DNA of 64,000 bases from a virus. Location of the stretch: the IMG/VR virus record IMGVR_UViG_3300028772_000011, positions 1 through 64,000 of that record; one strand, given 5' to 3'. The notes under the pieces were generated by a model. It ran no database searches and was not told where the DNA came from. It was given only the letters and a program-made list of their open reading frames with translations. The translations under genes and the position numbers were made by a program. This document shows positions 55,352-63,175 of this stretch, piece by piece (the stretch's first letter is position 1; the number at the start of each line of letters is the position of its first letter).

Positions 55352-55606
55352 TTATCTTAAACCGTTAATCTTAAAACCTTGTAATGAACAAATAGATTTT
55401 CCAGAGTCACTTATATAAAAAATATCTTCTAAACTCCCAACTTCAATAGCAAAACCAGTAGATTTTTCTTTGATTAATTTTTTATCTTCCAGCCACTTCA
55501 TAATCCCATTACGCTTTAATTTAGCCGTGAAGCAAACTTCGAATGAGGAATATCCATCATCTATTAGTTTTTGTAAAACTGTCTTTTCAATTTTTTTCTT
55601 TTTCAT
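55352..55606 (-). CDS. Unknown small protein
   Basis: This 84-residue protein has a basic N-terminus (MKKKKIEKTVLQKLIDDG), a winged-helix-like segment (MKWLEDKKLIKEKSTGFAIEV) and a short C-terminal hairpin. It overlaps the upstream methyltransferase gene by 20 bases, so it is co-translated. It may bind nucleic acid; no family is certain. Confidence 0.6.
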   Translation of the reverse strand: MKKKKIEKTVLQKLIDDGYSSFEVCFTAKLKRNGIMKWLEDKKLIKEKSTGFAIEVGSLEDIFYISDSGKSICSLQGFKINGLR

Positions 55607-56342
55607 TTTCTAATCTTTCTTTTATTCTTATAATTGATTTATCATAATATTCAGTTTCTTTCTCCATCATTATCCAATCCCTGCCCGTATTAATCGATGC
55701 AATGGCCGTAGTTGAACTTCCAGCACAGCTATCAAGAACTAAGTCACCCTCATTAGAGAATGTCTTAATAATCTCCTCAATCAATAATATAGGTTTCTGT
55801 GTTGGGTGTAGTGCAGATTTTTGTTTATCAGTTACAAATGTCCAAACACTTTTTGGATAACGTTCGGTACTATCATAAGATGTTAATCCATATTCACCAT
55901 AATTTGTAGTTTGTTTACTATTTCTTTTATGTTTAGCGGTTGATACTTTCCTTTCGTGTCCAAATGTTTTTTGAGGATTATAAGTTGGTGGTTTTTTATA
56001 AAATACACAAATATCCTCGTGTGACCTTAATGGCATTTTTTTAGCATTTAAATGACCAGTAGCTGTTGTTTTTTGCCAAATAATATTGTATCTCCACATC
56101 TTCTCATTGGATAACATCATTTTTGCGGTAAACATTCCATTTGCGAATAAAACTATAGCCCCATCATCCTTGATAATTCGTTCGTATTGTTCCCATAAAA
56201 GTTCAAATGGAATTATAATATCCCATTTGTTTCGAGTAGATCCGTAAGGGTGGTCTGTACATATTAAATCAATGCTTTTATCATCAATAGATTTCATCAA
56301 CTCAAGGCAATCACCTTGATATATATTATTTTTTTCTAACAT
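55587..56342 (-). CDS. DNA methyltransferase, N4/N6-type (beta class order)
   Basis: This 251-residue protein has YQGDCLELM near the N-terminus, then the catalytic motif at 30-33, which reads DHPY instead of the usual DPPY. HPTQKP is at 179-184, and the SAM-binding motif DSCAGSSTT (204-212) is near the C-terminus, giving the catalytic-before-SAM order of the beta class. A DHPY core is unusual but keeps the Asp, Pro and Tyr. No restriction partner is adjacent, so it is probably an orphan protecting phage DNA from host restriction. Confidence 0.9.
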   Translation of the reverse strand: MLEKNNIYQGDCLELMKSIDDKSIDLICTDHPYGSTRNKWDIIIPFELLWEQYERIIKDDGAIVLFANGMFTAKMMLSNEKMWRYNIIWQKTTATGHLNAKKMPLRSHEDICVFYKKPPTYNPQKTFGHERKVSTAKHKRNSKQTTNYGEYGLTSYDSTERYPKSVWTFVTDKQKSALHPTQKPILLIEEIIKTFSNEGDLVLDSCAGSSTTAIASINTGRDWIMMEKETEYYDKSIIRIKERLENEKEKN

Positions 56343-56343
56343 C

Positions 56344-57186
56344 TCAAAAATTTACAAATTCTTCAACATTTTCATTTAAATCTTCCAAAGAATTGATACG
56401 GAACTTATAATACCCATAATCTGAGGATATATCGTGTTCTTCATATGTAATGTCTGTTGTATCAAATAAATCCCAAATAAGAAACCCGTGCCCACTGTTA
56501 ACCGTTTCACCAAAATTTTGTTGAATTAGCGAACCAGGTTGAACGATTTTAATTCCATTATAATCTTGTTCTTGACGTAAATGTACATCTCCACATAATA
56601 CAGCATCTGAACCATCAAACATTTCAAGACTTTTGCCGTGTTCAAACATAAATCCACTTTCATTTTTAAGTCCAATTGTCATACCATGAAATAAGGATAG
56701 AAATATTTTATCTGAGTATTCTATTTTTTTTAATTTTATATCAATTGGTGTATGATTATCAAATACAGAAAATAAAGACCACATAATATTTTCATCTTCA
56801 TAAAATCCACCTTTATAACCCAATTCCATATCTAAATATATAATATTAGGTAACTCAAGCATTTGAACAATAGGAGTTAGGCTATCTACGCGATCTTTAT
56901 TATTTTCTAAAAAATCATGATTACCACTAATGATAATTGTTTTACATATTTTATCACACTCCCTAAGAAACCAACTAAGTAGTTGATTCTGTTCATTTGA
57001 CACGGTAATCTTAGAATGGACTAAATCTCCAACGATACAAATTCGAGTAGATTCTTTTCCGTTTTCATCAACAATTTCTTTTGCTTGTTTTAAAAATTCT
57101 GTTATTACTTCCTTATATTCTTGGTGACGTTGAAAATTTCTAATATGTATATCAGCCAAATGAATTACCTTAGTTATTTTTTGCAT
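56344..57186 (-). CDS. Metallophosphoesterase, SbcD/Mre11-like (T4 gp47-like)
   Basis: This 280-residue protein has the five phosphoesterase motifs: HLADIHIRN (D12, H14), VGDLVHSK (D54), SGNHDF (88-91), an FHG strand, and CGDVHLRQ. With gp46 the T4 homologue processes DNA ends for recombination-dependent replication. No gp46 ATPase gene is next to it here, in contrast to T4. It is shorter than T4 gp47 (339). It overlaps the preceding endonuclease gene by 17 bases and precedes the methyltransferase by 1 base. Confidence 0.85.
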   Translation of the reverse strand: MQKITKVIHLADIHIRNFQRHQEYKEVITEFLKQAKEIVDENGKESTRICIVGDLVHSKITVSNEQNQLLSWFLRECDKICKTIIISGNHDFLENNKDRVDSLTPIVQMLELPNIIYLDMELGYKGGFYEDENIMWSLFSVFDNHTPIDIKLKKIEYSDKIFLSLFHGMTIGLKNESGFMFEHGKSLEMFDGSDAVLCGDVHLRQEQDYNGIKIVQPGSLIQQNFGETVNSGHGFLIWDLFDTTDITYEEHDISSDYGYYKFRINSLEDLNENVEEFVNF

Positions 57187-58888
57187 TTTCTTTTAATTTT
57201 ATTATATCGTTAATTTTATTAATTAATTCTTGTTCATCAATATATACTTTATCTATATAGTCAATTATATATTTTGGGTTTTCATATGTAAAATATAATA
57301 AATTGACATTATTCTTCTTACATAAATTATTTTTTCTAATATCTCTTTCTCTTACTTCTGAAAATCCTTTAGCTCCACCCCAACAATTATTTTCATCAAA
57401 ATGTTGCCTTCCATGATATTCAATAGCTATATCATATTCTGTTAAATACATATCAATACTTTGAGCCCTTAACCATTTATCTCTAAATTGGTATACTAAA
57501 TTATAGTTTTGAAAATTATCTCTAATAATAGATAATAATTTTTGTTCAGATATATCATTTTTTGAAGCACACTCTGGACAATTAGATCCTCTCAAATGAC
57601 TACTTGGTATTTGCCAGAATTCTCCGTGGATTTGGCATATAATACATATTTTAGTTGATGAGTTAACGTAATTTACTTTTGAATAATCATATTTTTCCCA
57701 ACGCGCATTTTTTAGCTTTTTAACGTATTCAGTAGTTTCCATTTTATTACACTCTGAACACCCACAGCCTTTAAGGTGAACTTCTGGTGTTTGTGTAAAA
57801 TCTCCGTGTTTTAAGCAAGTTATTATAACAGTGGTGTGTCTGTCAACATATTCTACTTTTGAATAGTCATATTTATTTCCATGAATCAATTTTGCTTTTG
57901 TTATAAATTTTTCATTTGTAAATCTTAAAGCATTTCCAACTATTTCACCTGCACATTTAGGGCAACCTCCACCTCGCAAATGGCTATTTGGTAGTTGCCA
58001 AAATTCACCATGAACTGGGCAAATAATATATACTTTTAAATTCCAATTAATATATTCTGTTTTTGAGTATATATATTTTTCACCATGAATTAATCTTGAT
58101 TGTTCTATAAACTCATCACTTGTCTTACTATTTTTACATTTTATACACCCCAAGCCATCTAAATGTTTCTTAGGCTTCTGTTTAAAATCACCATGTATAG
58201 GACAATTGATTATTACTGGCGTTTTGTTGTCAACATATATTACTTTAGAATAATCATATTTATTTCCATATATTATTTTGGATTTTAAAATGAATGATTC
58301 TGTTGTTAAAACCCCATTTGCGCATTTAGGGCAGCCATGTCCAAATGAATGATTTGCAGGTAATTGCCAAAATTCCCCATGTTCAGGACATATTATACAA
58401 ATTTCAGTAGTTGAATTAATATATGTAACTTTTGAATAGTCATATTTATTATTATGTATTTTAATTGATTTTTCTATAAATTCATTAAAATTTAAAGCTA
58501 AAGAATTTGTTTTAGTACAATTAGGACATCCGAAACCCTTTAAATGGTCTTCTGGTTTTTGCAAAAACTCACCGTGTTCTGAACATATTATAATTACAGG
58601 GGTATTTTTATCTACATATTTAACCTTTGAATAATCATATTTATTTTTATGTATCTCATTAGCTTTATCCGAAAACATTTCAGTAGTTGGTACATTGTGG
58701 CCGCATTTAGTACAATTATTACCGTTTAAATGATTGTTTGGTAATTGGTAAAATTCACCGTGTATTTTACATATAATACAAACATGTTTTTTACTATTAA
58801 CATAAACTACTTTTGAATAATCATATCTATCTCCATGAATCAGTATAGCTTTTTCGATAAATTCCTCTCTTGTTAATTTTTTAGGCAT
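57170..58888 (-). CDS. Zinc-ribbon-repeat endonuclease, 7-repeat member (homing candidate)
   Basis: This 572-residue protein has seven tandem copies of a repeat of about 60-65 residues. The consensus is HGxKYDYSKVxY, then C-x-x-HGEFxQ-x-P-x-x-H and G-x-C-x-x-C, a zinc-ribbon pattern. A C-terminal Vsr-like nuclease domain follows (SIDMYLTEYDIAIEYHGRQHF, about 475-495; then RERDIRKNNLCKKNNVNLLYF). The repeat number probably sets a long DNA-recognition surface, as tandem zinc modules do elsewhere. Its ATG overlaps the stop of a small ribbon-helix-helix gene, suggesting co-regulation. The paralogues at 46834 and 60793 have 2 and 4 repeats. Confidence 0.82.
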   Translation of the reverse strand: MPKKLTREEFIEKAILIHGDRYDYSKVVYVNSKKHVCIICKIHGEFYQLPNNHLNGNNCTKCGHNVPTTEMFSDKANEIHKNKYDYSKVKYVDKNTPVIIICSEHGEFLQKPEDHLKGFGCPNCTKTNSLALNFNEFIEKSIKIHNNKYDYSKVTYINSTTEICIICPEHGEFWQLPANHSFGHGCPKCANGVLTTESFILKSKIIYGNKYDYSKVIYVDNKTPVIINCPIHGDFKQKPKKHLDGLGCIKCKNSKTSDEFIEQSRLIHGEKYIYSKTEYINWNLKVYIICPVHGEFWQLPNSHLRGGGCPKCAGEIVGNALRFTNEKFITKAKLIHGNKYDYSKVEYVDRHTTVIITCLKHGDFTQTPEVHLKGCGCSECNKMETTEYVKKLKNARWEKYDYSKVNYVNSSTKICIICQIHGEFWQIPSSHLRGSNCPECASKNDISEQKLLSIIRDNFQNYNLVYQFRDKWLRAQSIDMYLTEYDIAIEYHGRQHFDENNCWGGAKGFSEVRERDIRKNNLCKKNNVNLLYFTYENPKYIIDYIDKVYIDEQELINKINDIIKLKENAKNN

Positions 58889-59030
58889 TTTTAATATATT
58901 CCTTTAATAATTTATTTATCAAGGAAGAAGTATTAATACATTGACCCTTTAAATAATCAACCACTTCTGGTGATACAGAAATAGATATTTTTACTTTTCT
59001 TTCTTCGTCTCCGATCTTTGTTCTTCCCAT
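58881..59030 (-). CDS. Small ribbon-helix-helix DNA-binding protein
   Basis: This 49-residue protein, ATG at 59030 and TAA at 58881, reads MGRTKIGDEERKVKISISVS then PEVVDYLKGQ and SSLINKLLKEYI. The beta strand (KVKISISV) followed by two helices is the ribbon-helix-helix (CopG/Arc-like) layout. It overlaps the large endonuclease gene by 8 bases (ATGCCTAA), so the two are translationally coupled. It may repress its own unit. It was not long enough for a 60-codon filter. Confidence 0.75.
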   Translation of the reverse strand: MGRTKIGDEERKVKISISVSPEVVDYLKGQCINTSSLINKLLKEYIKNA

Positions 59031-59087
59031 CCTATATAAATATTAAAAAAATTATTATTTTACTATAATTCATACTTTTATTTTTAA

Positions 59088-59276
59088 TTATTTTTGTTTT
59101 GCAATGTCCACATTACAATTATCGTTATTTTCTTTTAATTTTTTATTCATATTCATATAATTTCGAACAATGGTTTCAAATGCAATTATCTGCTTCCAAT
59201 CAGAAACAGGAAGTGATCTAAACATTTCACCCCTACGTTTAAGTGAAGCTTCAACTTCTTTTGAAAATGTTATCAT
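59088..59276 (-). CDS. Unknown small helical protein
   Basis: This 62-residue protein is charged and helical (MITFSKEVEASLKRRGEMFRSLP). It lies in a closely spaced run of small minus-strand genes. No family is recognised. Confidence 0.6.
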   Translation of the reverse strand: MITFSKEVEASLKRRGEMFRSLPVSDWKQIIAFETIVRNYMNMNKKLKENNDNCNVDIAKQK

Positions 59277-59282
59277 ATTTAT

Positions 59283-59642
59283 TTATTCAGTCTTAATATT
59301 AATAGGTTTAGCACTATATTTCATTAATTCTTCATTATCCTTTTGATATTTCTCAACCATATCAATCAACTGTTCAATAATTTCATATCTATTAGCCCCA
59401 GCCATTAACGATTGAAATATGTTATTAAACAAAGGTGAACGTAACATCTTTTTCTCAGCATCTTTTGAAAAATAGCTTAGTAATTCATCTGGCGAAATCA
59501 TTCTCGATTCCCTTTCAAATACTTCTTTTGAATATTTACTCAAACAACTAACATAACCTATTGGTTGATCCGATGAATGTAAAATACTATTAGTATTTTC
59601 CGCCATTATATGTGTGTAATTTTCTTCTGTTATTTTATTCAT
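59283..59642 (-). CDS. Unknown small protein
   Basis: This 119-residue protein is mostly helical, with SPDELLSYFSKDAEKKMLRS and a Met-rich middle (IFQSLMAGANRYEIIEQLIDMVEKYQK). It overlaps the upstream gene by 4 bases and lies 6 bases from the downstream one. Probably an early regulatory or host-interaction protein; no family is recognised. Confidence 0.62.
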   Translation of the reverse strand: MNKITEENYTHIMAENTNSILHSSDQPIGYVSCLSKYSKEVFERESRMISPDELLSYFSKDAEKKMLRSPLFNNIFQSLMAGANRYEIIEQLIDMVEKYQKDNEELMKYSAKPINIKTE

Positions 59643-59833
59643 TTTTTAGTTATTGTTATTTCAAATTTACTATCATACCACACACCATTTTTTGTAGTTA
59701 CAAATTTACCTTTATAATCATATTCTGATTCTTTTCCAAGAACGAATAAAATAGTGTCATTAGATATTTCACCAGCAAAGGTTATTATTTGTTCACCAGA
59801 TTTCATAGCCTTAATTTGTTCTTCTGTTACCAT
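59639..59833 (-). CDS. Unknown small protein
   Basis: This 64-residue protein of mixed alpha/beta type (EEQIKAMKSGEQIITFAGEIS, then DYKGKFVTTKNGVWYDS) is in a tight run with its neighbours, directly abutting the gene at 59834. A small beta-barrel is plausible. No family is recognised. Confidence 0.6.
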   Translation of the reverse strand: MVTEEQIKAMKSGEQIITFAGEISNDTILFVLGKESEYDYKGKFVTTKNGVWYDSKFEITITKK

Positions 59834-60139
59834 TTAGTTTATAAATTTTAATTTATCTCTTAATTTAGCTGCCAATTCATAATTTTCAGATTCTAATGCT
59901 TGTTTTAACCTATATTCAAGTGTGTGTTTGGTATTATAATCAGTCAATACCTTATTGGTAAGTATTTTTATTTCGTCTTTATTTGATTTTATTTTTGATA
60001 TTATAATCTGAATATCAATAGGGTTATCAATTAGTTCATCAATTAAATCGTCTCTAAATGCATACAATGACCCTATCATATTACGATCTGTTTCACATAA
60101 TAATTTTATTCTATTCAAATCTGGTATTTCATTTTCCAT
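59834..60139 (-). CDS. Small protein with C-terminal UVR motif
   Basis: This 101-residue helical protein ends in EYRLKQALESENYELAAKLRDKLK, a clear UVR motif (the UvrB/UvrC/ClpC/McsA interaction helix). The paralogue at 60331 ends the same way. In UvrB and UvrC this motif mediates UvrB-UvrC contact, so a protein that mimics or blocks host repair is a reasonable idea. The N-terminal part has helical hairpins without other motifs. Confidence 0.68.
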   Translation of the reverse strand: MENEIPDLNRIKLLCETDRNMIGSLYAFRDDLIDELIDNPIDIQIIISKIKSNKDEIKILTNKVLTDYNTKHTLEYRLKQALESENYELAAKLRDKLKFIN

Positions 60140-60151
60140 AATTTACAATTT

Positions 60152-60334
60152 TTAATTTATATTTGCAATCAACCGACCCATTAGTATATTAATCATTTCA
60201 TGAACTTCATCTCTAATTTTTAAAGTTTGTTCTTCTTCTGAAATTGGCTCCTTAGAAATATCACGACATTTATCAAAATGGTTTTTCATAATTTCATCAT
60301 CTTGATAATTACAAGTTAATTTTTCTTTTTTCAT
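60152..60334 (-). CDS. Unknown small protein
   Basis: This 60-residue, charged, mostly helical protein (EEEQTLKIRDEVHEMINILMG) overlaps the upstream UVR-motif gene by 4 bases and ends 12 bases before the other one. It is flanked by the two UVR-motif genes. No family is recognised. Confidence 0.58.
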   Translation of the reverse strand: MKKEKLTCNYQDDEIMKNHFDKCRDISKEPISEEEQTLKIRDEVHEMINILMGRLIANIN

Positions 60335-60735
60335 AAGTTTAATTTATCTCTTAAATTAGCAGCTAATTCATAATTTTCAGACTCTAATGCTTCACTAAGT
60401 TGTTCCTCAATAGATTTTTTTGTGAGATTTTCTTTGTCCTCAATATCTTTTGATGCATCAAGTAATAAACTTTTTAAATAATCTGGATCTTCTAATGATT
60501 TGTTAATATCTGATTTCATTTTTTCCCATTTTTCGTTGACTCTCGATACACTTTCTGGGTTAGACTTTTTTAAAACAGATATTCTATTTTCATTCAATTT
60601 TATTTTTTCGAGCAAACGGATGTTTAAAGTTTCCAATACATCTATTTCATTGTTAACAATAGAATCACAAGCCTCAATAATTAACTTATCGTTATCTTTT
60701 ATTAATTTAATTATTTCATTCATTTCCGTTTCCAT
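60331..60735 (-). CDS. Small protein with C-terminal UVR motif
   Basis: This 134-residue helical protein ends in EEQLSEALESENYELAANLRDKLNL, the same UVR pattern as the 59834 product. I chose the ATG at 60735, not the TTG at 60762, because the latter lies inside the promoter -7 box. It is the first gene of a minus-strand early run of small proteins. A second in-frame ATG is 12 bases further on. Confidence 0.68.
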   Translation of the reverse strand: METEMNEIIKLIKDNDKLIIEACDSIVNNEIDVLETLNIRLLEKIKLNENRISVLKKSNPESVSRVNEKWEKMKSDINKSLEDPDYLKSLLLDASKDIEDKENLTKKSIEEQLSEALESENYELAANLRDKLNL

Positions 60736-60759
60736 ATAAATTTTAATTTTTATTTTAAA

Positions 60760-60790
60760 CAAATGTACGTATAATTTTTATATAAAACAA
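60760..60790 (-). promoter_or_regulatory. Early promoter, Bacteroidetes type
   Basis: On the minus strand TTG (complement of 60788-60790), exactly 20 bases, then TACATTTG (complement of 60760-60767), 25 bases before the ATG at 60735. Confidence 0.8.
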
Positions 60791-60792
60791 GT

Positions 60793-61917
60793 TTAATTTT
60801 GAGAAATATTTAATTCTTTATTTAATATTTCTTCTATATTATAAAATTCCGTATATGGGATTCTAATTAATTTAATACCATTATCAAGACAATATTGTGT
60901 TTTAATTTCATCTCTTTTTTTATTAAGTATAAAAGATATTTCTCCTCCCCAATGATTAACTGGTTGAAAATGCTGTTTACCATCGAATTCTATACATATA
61001 TTAAGCGATGGTATGTAAAAATCAAAAGGTAATGGTTTTATATTCTTGCATTCATTAAATCTATGTTGGTTGATATTAATAATATTTTTCTTATTTAATA
61101 TTTTCATAATTAAGCTTTCGCCTTTACTTTCTATACAAATAGGACACCCTTTACCTTGTAAATGATTGGTAGGGCTACACGAAAATTGACCATGTTTTTT
61201 ACAAATAATATTAACCTTTTTATGTGCAGTTTCATATTTCACTAACGAATAATCAAATTTATCACCATGAATAAGTTTTGCGCTTAAAATAAACTCATTA
61301 GTTGTTGGTTTAATTTTATTACTACATTTAGCACATCCATCGCCTCGTAAATGATGCTCAACAGTTTGCTTGATAATATTACCACAATCCTTACAATAAA
61401 AAATAATATAATCGGTTAATTTAATAAAAACAACATCTGAATAATCAAATTTATTTTTATGTTTAATATTTGCCTTTTTTATAAATTCTTCTTTTGATAG
61501 ATAATAATTTCCTAAACATTTTTTACAACCATTACCTTTAGATATTAATAATGATCCAGCTTGAACATAAAAATTATTTCCACATTTTTTACATATTACG
61601 TTAACTTTTCCTTTATCGTTAATATAATTAATATTTGATAGGTCATAACTATCTCCGTGCTTTTTATATAACTCTAATAAATATTGCTCTTGCGTTTTTG
61701 TTCTTTTTAACGTACCCTTTTTTATACTGCATTTTGGGCATCCACTGCCTAATAAATGTGATCCAGCTTCTTGTTCAAAAAATTCTTTATGAATATTACA
61801 AAATATTTTTAATTTAGAGTGTCTTCCACTATATATTGTTTCAGAATAATTATATCTATCTCCGTGAATTAATCTTGCTTTAATTATAAATTCTTCTGTT
61901 GTAAGTTTTTTACTCAT
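60793..61917 (-). CDS. Zinc-ribbon-repeat endonuclease, 4-repeat member (homing candidate)
   Basis: This 374-residue protein has four zinc-ribbon repeats of the same family as the 572-residue protein (LIHGDRYNYSETIYS, KKHGDSYDLSNINY, IKHKNKFDYSDVVF, LIHGDKFDYSLVKY; each with C-x-x-C ends). A C-terminal nuclease domain (FDFYIPSLNICIEFDGKQHF, about 310-330) ends with IKLIRIPYTEF. The repeats here are less regular. It lies next to an early promoter region. With the other two it forms a family; a homing function is inferred. Confidence 0.8.
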   Translation of the reverse strand: MSKKLTTEEFIIKARLIHGDRYNYSETIYSGRHSKLKIFCNIHKEFFEQEAGSHLLGSGCPKCSIKKGTLKRTKTQEQYLLELYKKHGDSYDLSNINYINDKGKVNVICKKCGNNFYVQAGSLLISKGNGCKKCLGNYYLSKEEFIKKANIKHKNKFDYSDVVFIKLTDYIIFYCKDCGNIIKQTVEHHLRGDGCAKCSNKIKPTTNEFILSAKLIHGDKFDYSLVKYETAHKKVNIICKKHGQFSCSPTNHLQGKGCPICIESKGESLIMKILNKKNIININQHRFNECKNIKPLPFDFYIPSLNICIEFDGKQHFQPVNHWGGEISFILNKKRDEIKTQYCLDNGIKLIRIPYTEFYNIEEILNKELNISQN

Positions 61918-61997
61918 TATTTTGTTTTAAAATTATTTTGTCAGCGGAAAGGTTGACATATAATATATAAATAACACTAACGTTATCTCATGTATTT

Positions 61998-62129
61998 ATG
62001 AAAAATAAAAGTTTTTTACTAAGGAAAGAATTATTAACCATTCTTTCAAAACTGGTCTGGGCAATACTTACCCATTTAATATCTAAAATCGATATTAATT
62101 ATATTTTATTAACATTTTTTTGGAGTTAA
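61998..62129 (+). CDS. Possible small hydrophobic protein
   Basis: A 43-residue plus-strand frame, ATG at 61998 and TAA at 62127, is hydrophobic in the middle and end (LLTILSKLVWAILTHLI; NYILLTFFWS) with a basic N-terminus. It is the only coding content in the gap 61918-62178 and runs against the surrounding genes, ending before the shared hairpin. A small membrane protein (holin-like or exclusion-like) is possible, but chance cannot be excluded. Confidence 0.25.
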   Translation: MKNKSFLLRKELLTILSKLVWAILTHLISKIDINYILLTFFWS

Positions 62130-62146
62130 TTTGTGGGTGGAAAAAT

Positions 62147-62172
62147 AAAAGGTGTGGATTAACGCACCTTTT
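62147..62172. terminator. Bidirectional hairpin terminator
   Basis: AAAAGGTGTG / CGCACCTTTT (one G-U pair), with a 6-base loop. It follows the minus-strand gene ending at 62179 and the small plus-strand frame. Confidence 0.75.
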
Positions 62173-62178
62173 ATTTGA

Positions 62179-62604
62179 TTATCCAATTGCGGATGTTATG
62201 CAAAAAATTACGCCACATAACAGTCCATATAGAGCAAGCGTTCCAGCAATTGAAAAATTACCAGTTATAAGTAATAAGAATGCAAGTAAGAAAAGAATCA
62301 ATGCAATTACAGCGGAAACAATTCCAATTTTCATAGAAATAGAAGACTCTTTATTAAAATCTATGGATGCATATAATTTTTCTTTTTTTGATAGTTCACC
62401 ATCTTTAAGGCCTTCACCAGGATTAAATTTATTACCACAATCTAAACAAGTAATTTTTACTTTACCACTACCAATAAATCCAGCTGCTAATCCTATTCCT
62501 CCAGTTAAAATTACTCCACTAATTCCCTTAGCAGCGCTATAACCATTTTTATTTGTAGTTAATTGAGTTGAACCACAATTAGGGCATTTAATTTCATTTT
62601 TCAT
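62179..62604 (-). CDS. Zinc-ribbon membrane protein
   Basis: This 141-residue protein has a zinc ribbon (CPNCGSTQL at 8-16 with CLDCGNKF near 53-60), separated by a Gly/Ala-rich stretch (GISGVILTGGIGLAAGFIG). A C-terminal hydrophobic region follows (about 95-140), with two membrane helices (IVSAVIALILFLLAFLLLI; TLALYGLLCGVIFC). It resembles small host-type membrane proteins of unknown role. It is in a minus-strand run with two small genes and ends at the shared hairpin. Confidence 0.68.
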   Translation of the reverse strand: MKNEIKCPNCGSTQLTTNKNGYSAAKGISGVILTGGIGLAAGFIGSGKVKITCLDCGNKFNPGEGLKDGELSKKEKLYASIDFNKESSISMKIGIVSAVIALILFLLAFLLLITGNFSIAGTLALYGLLCGVIFCITSAIG

Positions 62605-62609
62605 CGTTT

Positions 62610-62801
62610 TTATTTATTTCGATAAATTCTAAATTCATATATTGGTCTCATTTTAGTTCGTTCAATTTCTATATATTTAGAGGTATATTTACCATCTGGA
62701 ACTAATAATAACCTTTTAGCTGCCTTAGTAAGCATAGCAGGAAGAAAATCACAAGCATAATCATCAATTTCTAATTTTTCGATTTCTTTTTTTGTAAACA
62801 T
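62610..62801 (-). CDS. Unknown small protein
   Basis: This 63-residue basic protein (MFTKKEIEKLEIDDYACDFLP, then RLLLVPDGKYTSKYIE) is 5 bases upstream of the zinc-ribbon gene and 8 bases downstream of the previous one. No family is recognised. Confidence 0.6.
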   Translation of the reverse strand: MFTKKEIEKLEIDDYACDFLPAMLTKAAKRLLLVPDGKYTSKYIEIERTKMRPIYEFRIYRNK

Positions 62802-62809
62802 ATTTTTAT

Positions 62810-63175
62810 TTAATAAGCTGCGTTTCTATTTGTGTCAAAATATTCTTTAACATCACTTGAAAGGTTGTCTTTGATTAAGTAGTTATATTTTACAATGATA
62901 TCAAGAATACAATCTCTTAACTCCTCAGTCATTTGAGGTAGATTATCCAATTTTTCAGCTAAAGTAGCTTTTCGATGTCTACGCATTTTATCGAATGTCC
63001 CAAATGATTCAATGATTTCTCTTGCTTTTTTCTTTGGGAGTCCGTTGATATTTTTATGTAAGTTTAAAATACCATAATTTTCTCCCATCATACAAATTTC
63101 TATTCCTCTTCTCATAATTTTAAATCTTTTTATTTCCCCTACTCTGTTGTATGTTGGTTTTTCAGGATGTACCAT
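62810..63175 (-). CDS. Unknown helical protein
   Basis: This 121-residue protein has a basic middle (RRHRKATLAEKLDNLPQM) and a helical C-terminus. It overlaps the upstream gene by 14 bases, consistent with one early run. No family is recognised. Confidence 0.62.
   Translation of the reverse strand: MVHPEKPTYNRVGEIKRFKIMRRGIEICMMGENYGILNLHKNINGLPKKKAREIIESFGTFDKMRRHRKATLAEKLDNLPQMTEELRDCILDIIVKYNYLIKDNLSSDVKEYFDTNRNAAY

Noticed and set aside
57170-58888. CRISPR-like or tandem DNA repeat array
   Set aside because: The periodic pattern is at protein level (zinc-ribbon repeats in a coding frame) with diverged DNA and no conserved spacers.
61950-61975. Enterobacterial-type TTGACA/TATAAT promoter
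   Set aside because: The two boxes are directly adjacent with no spacer, so it cannot work as a -35/-10 pair.
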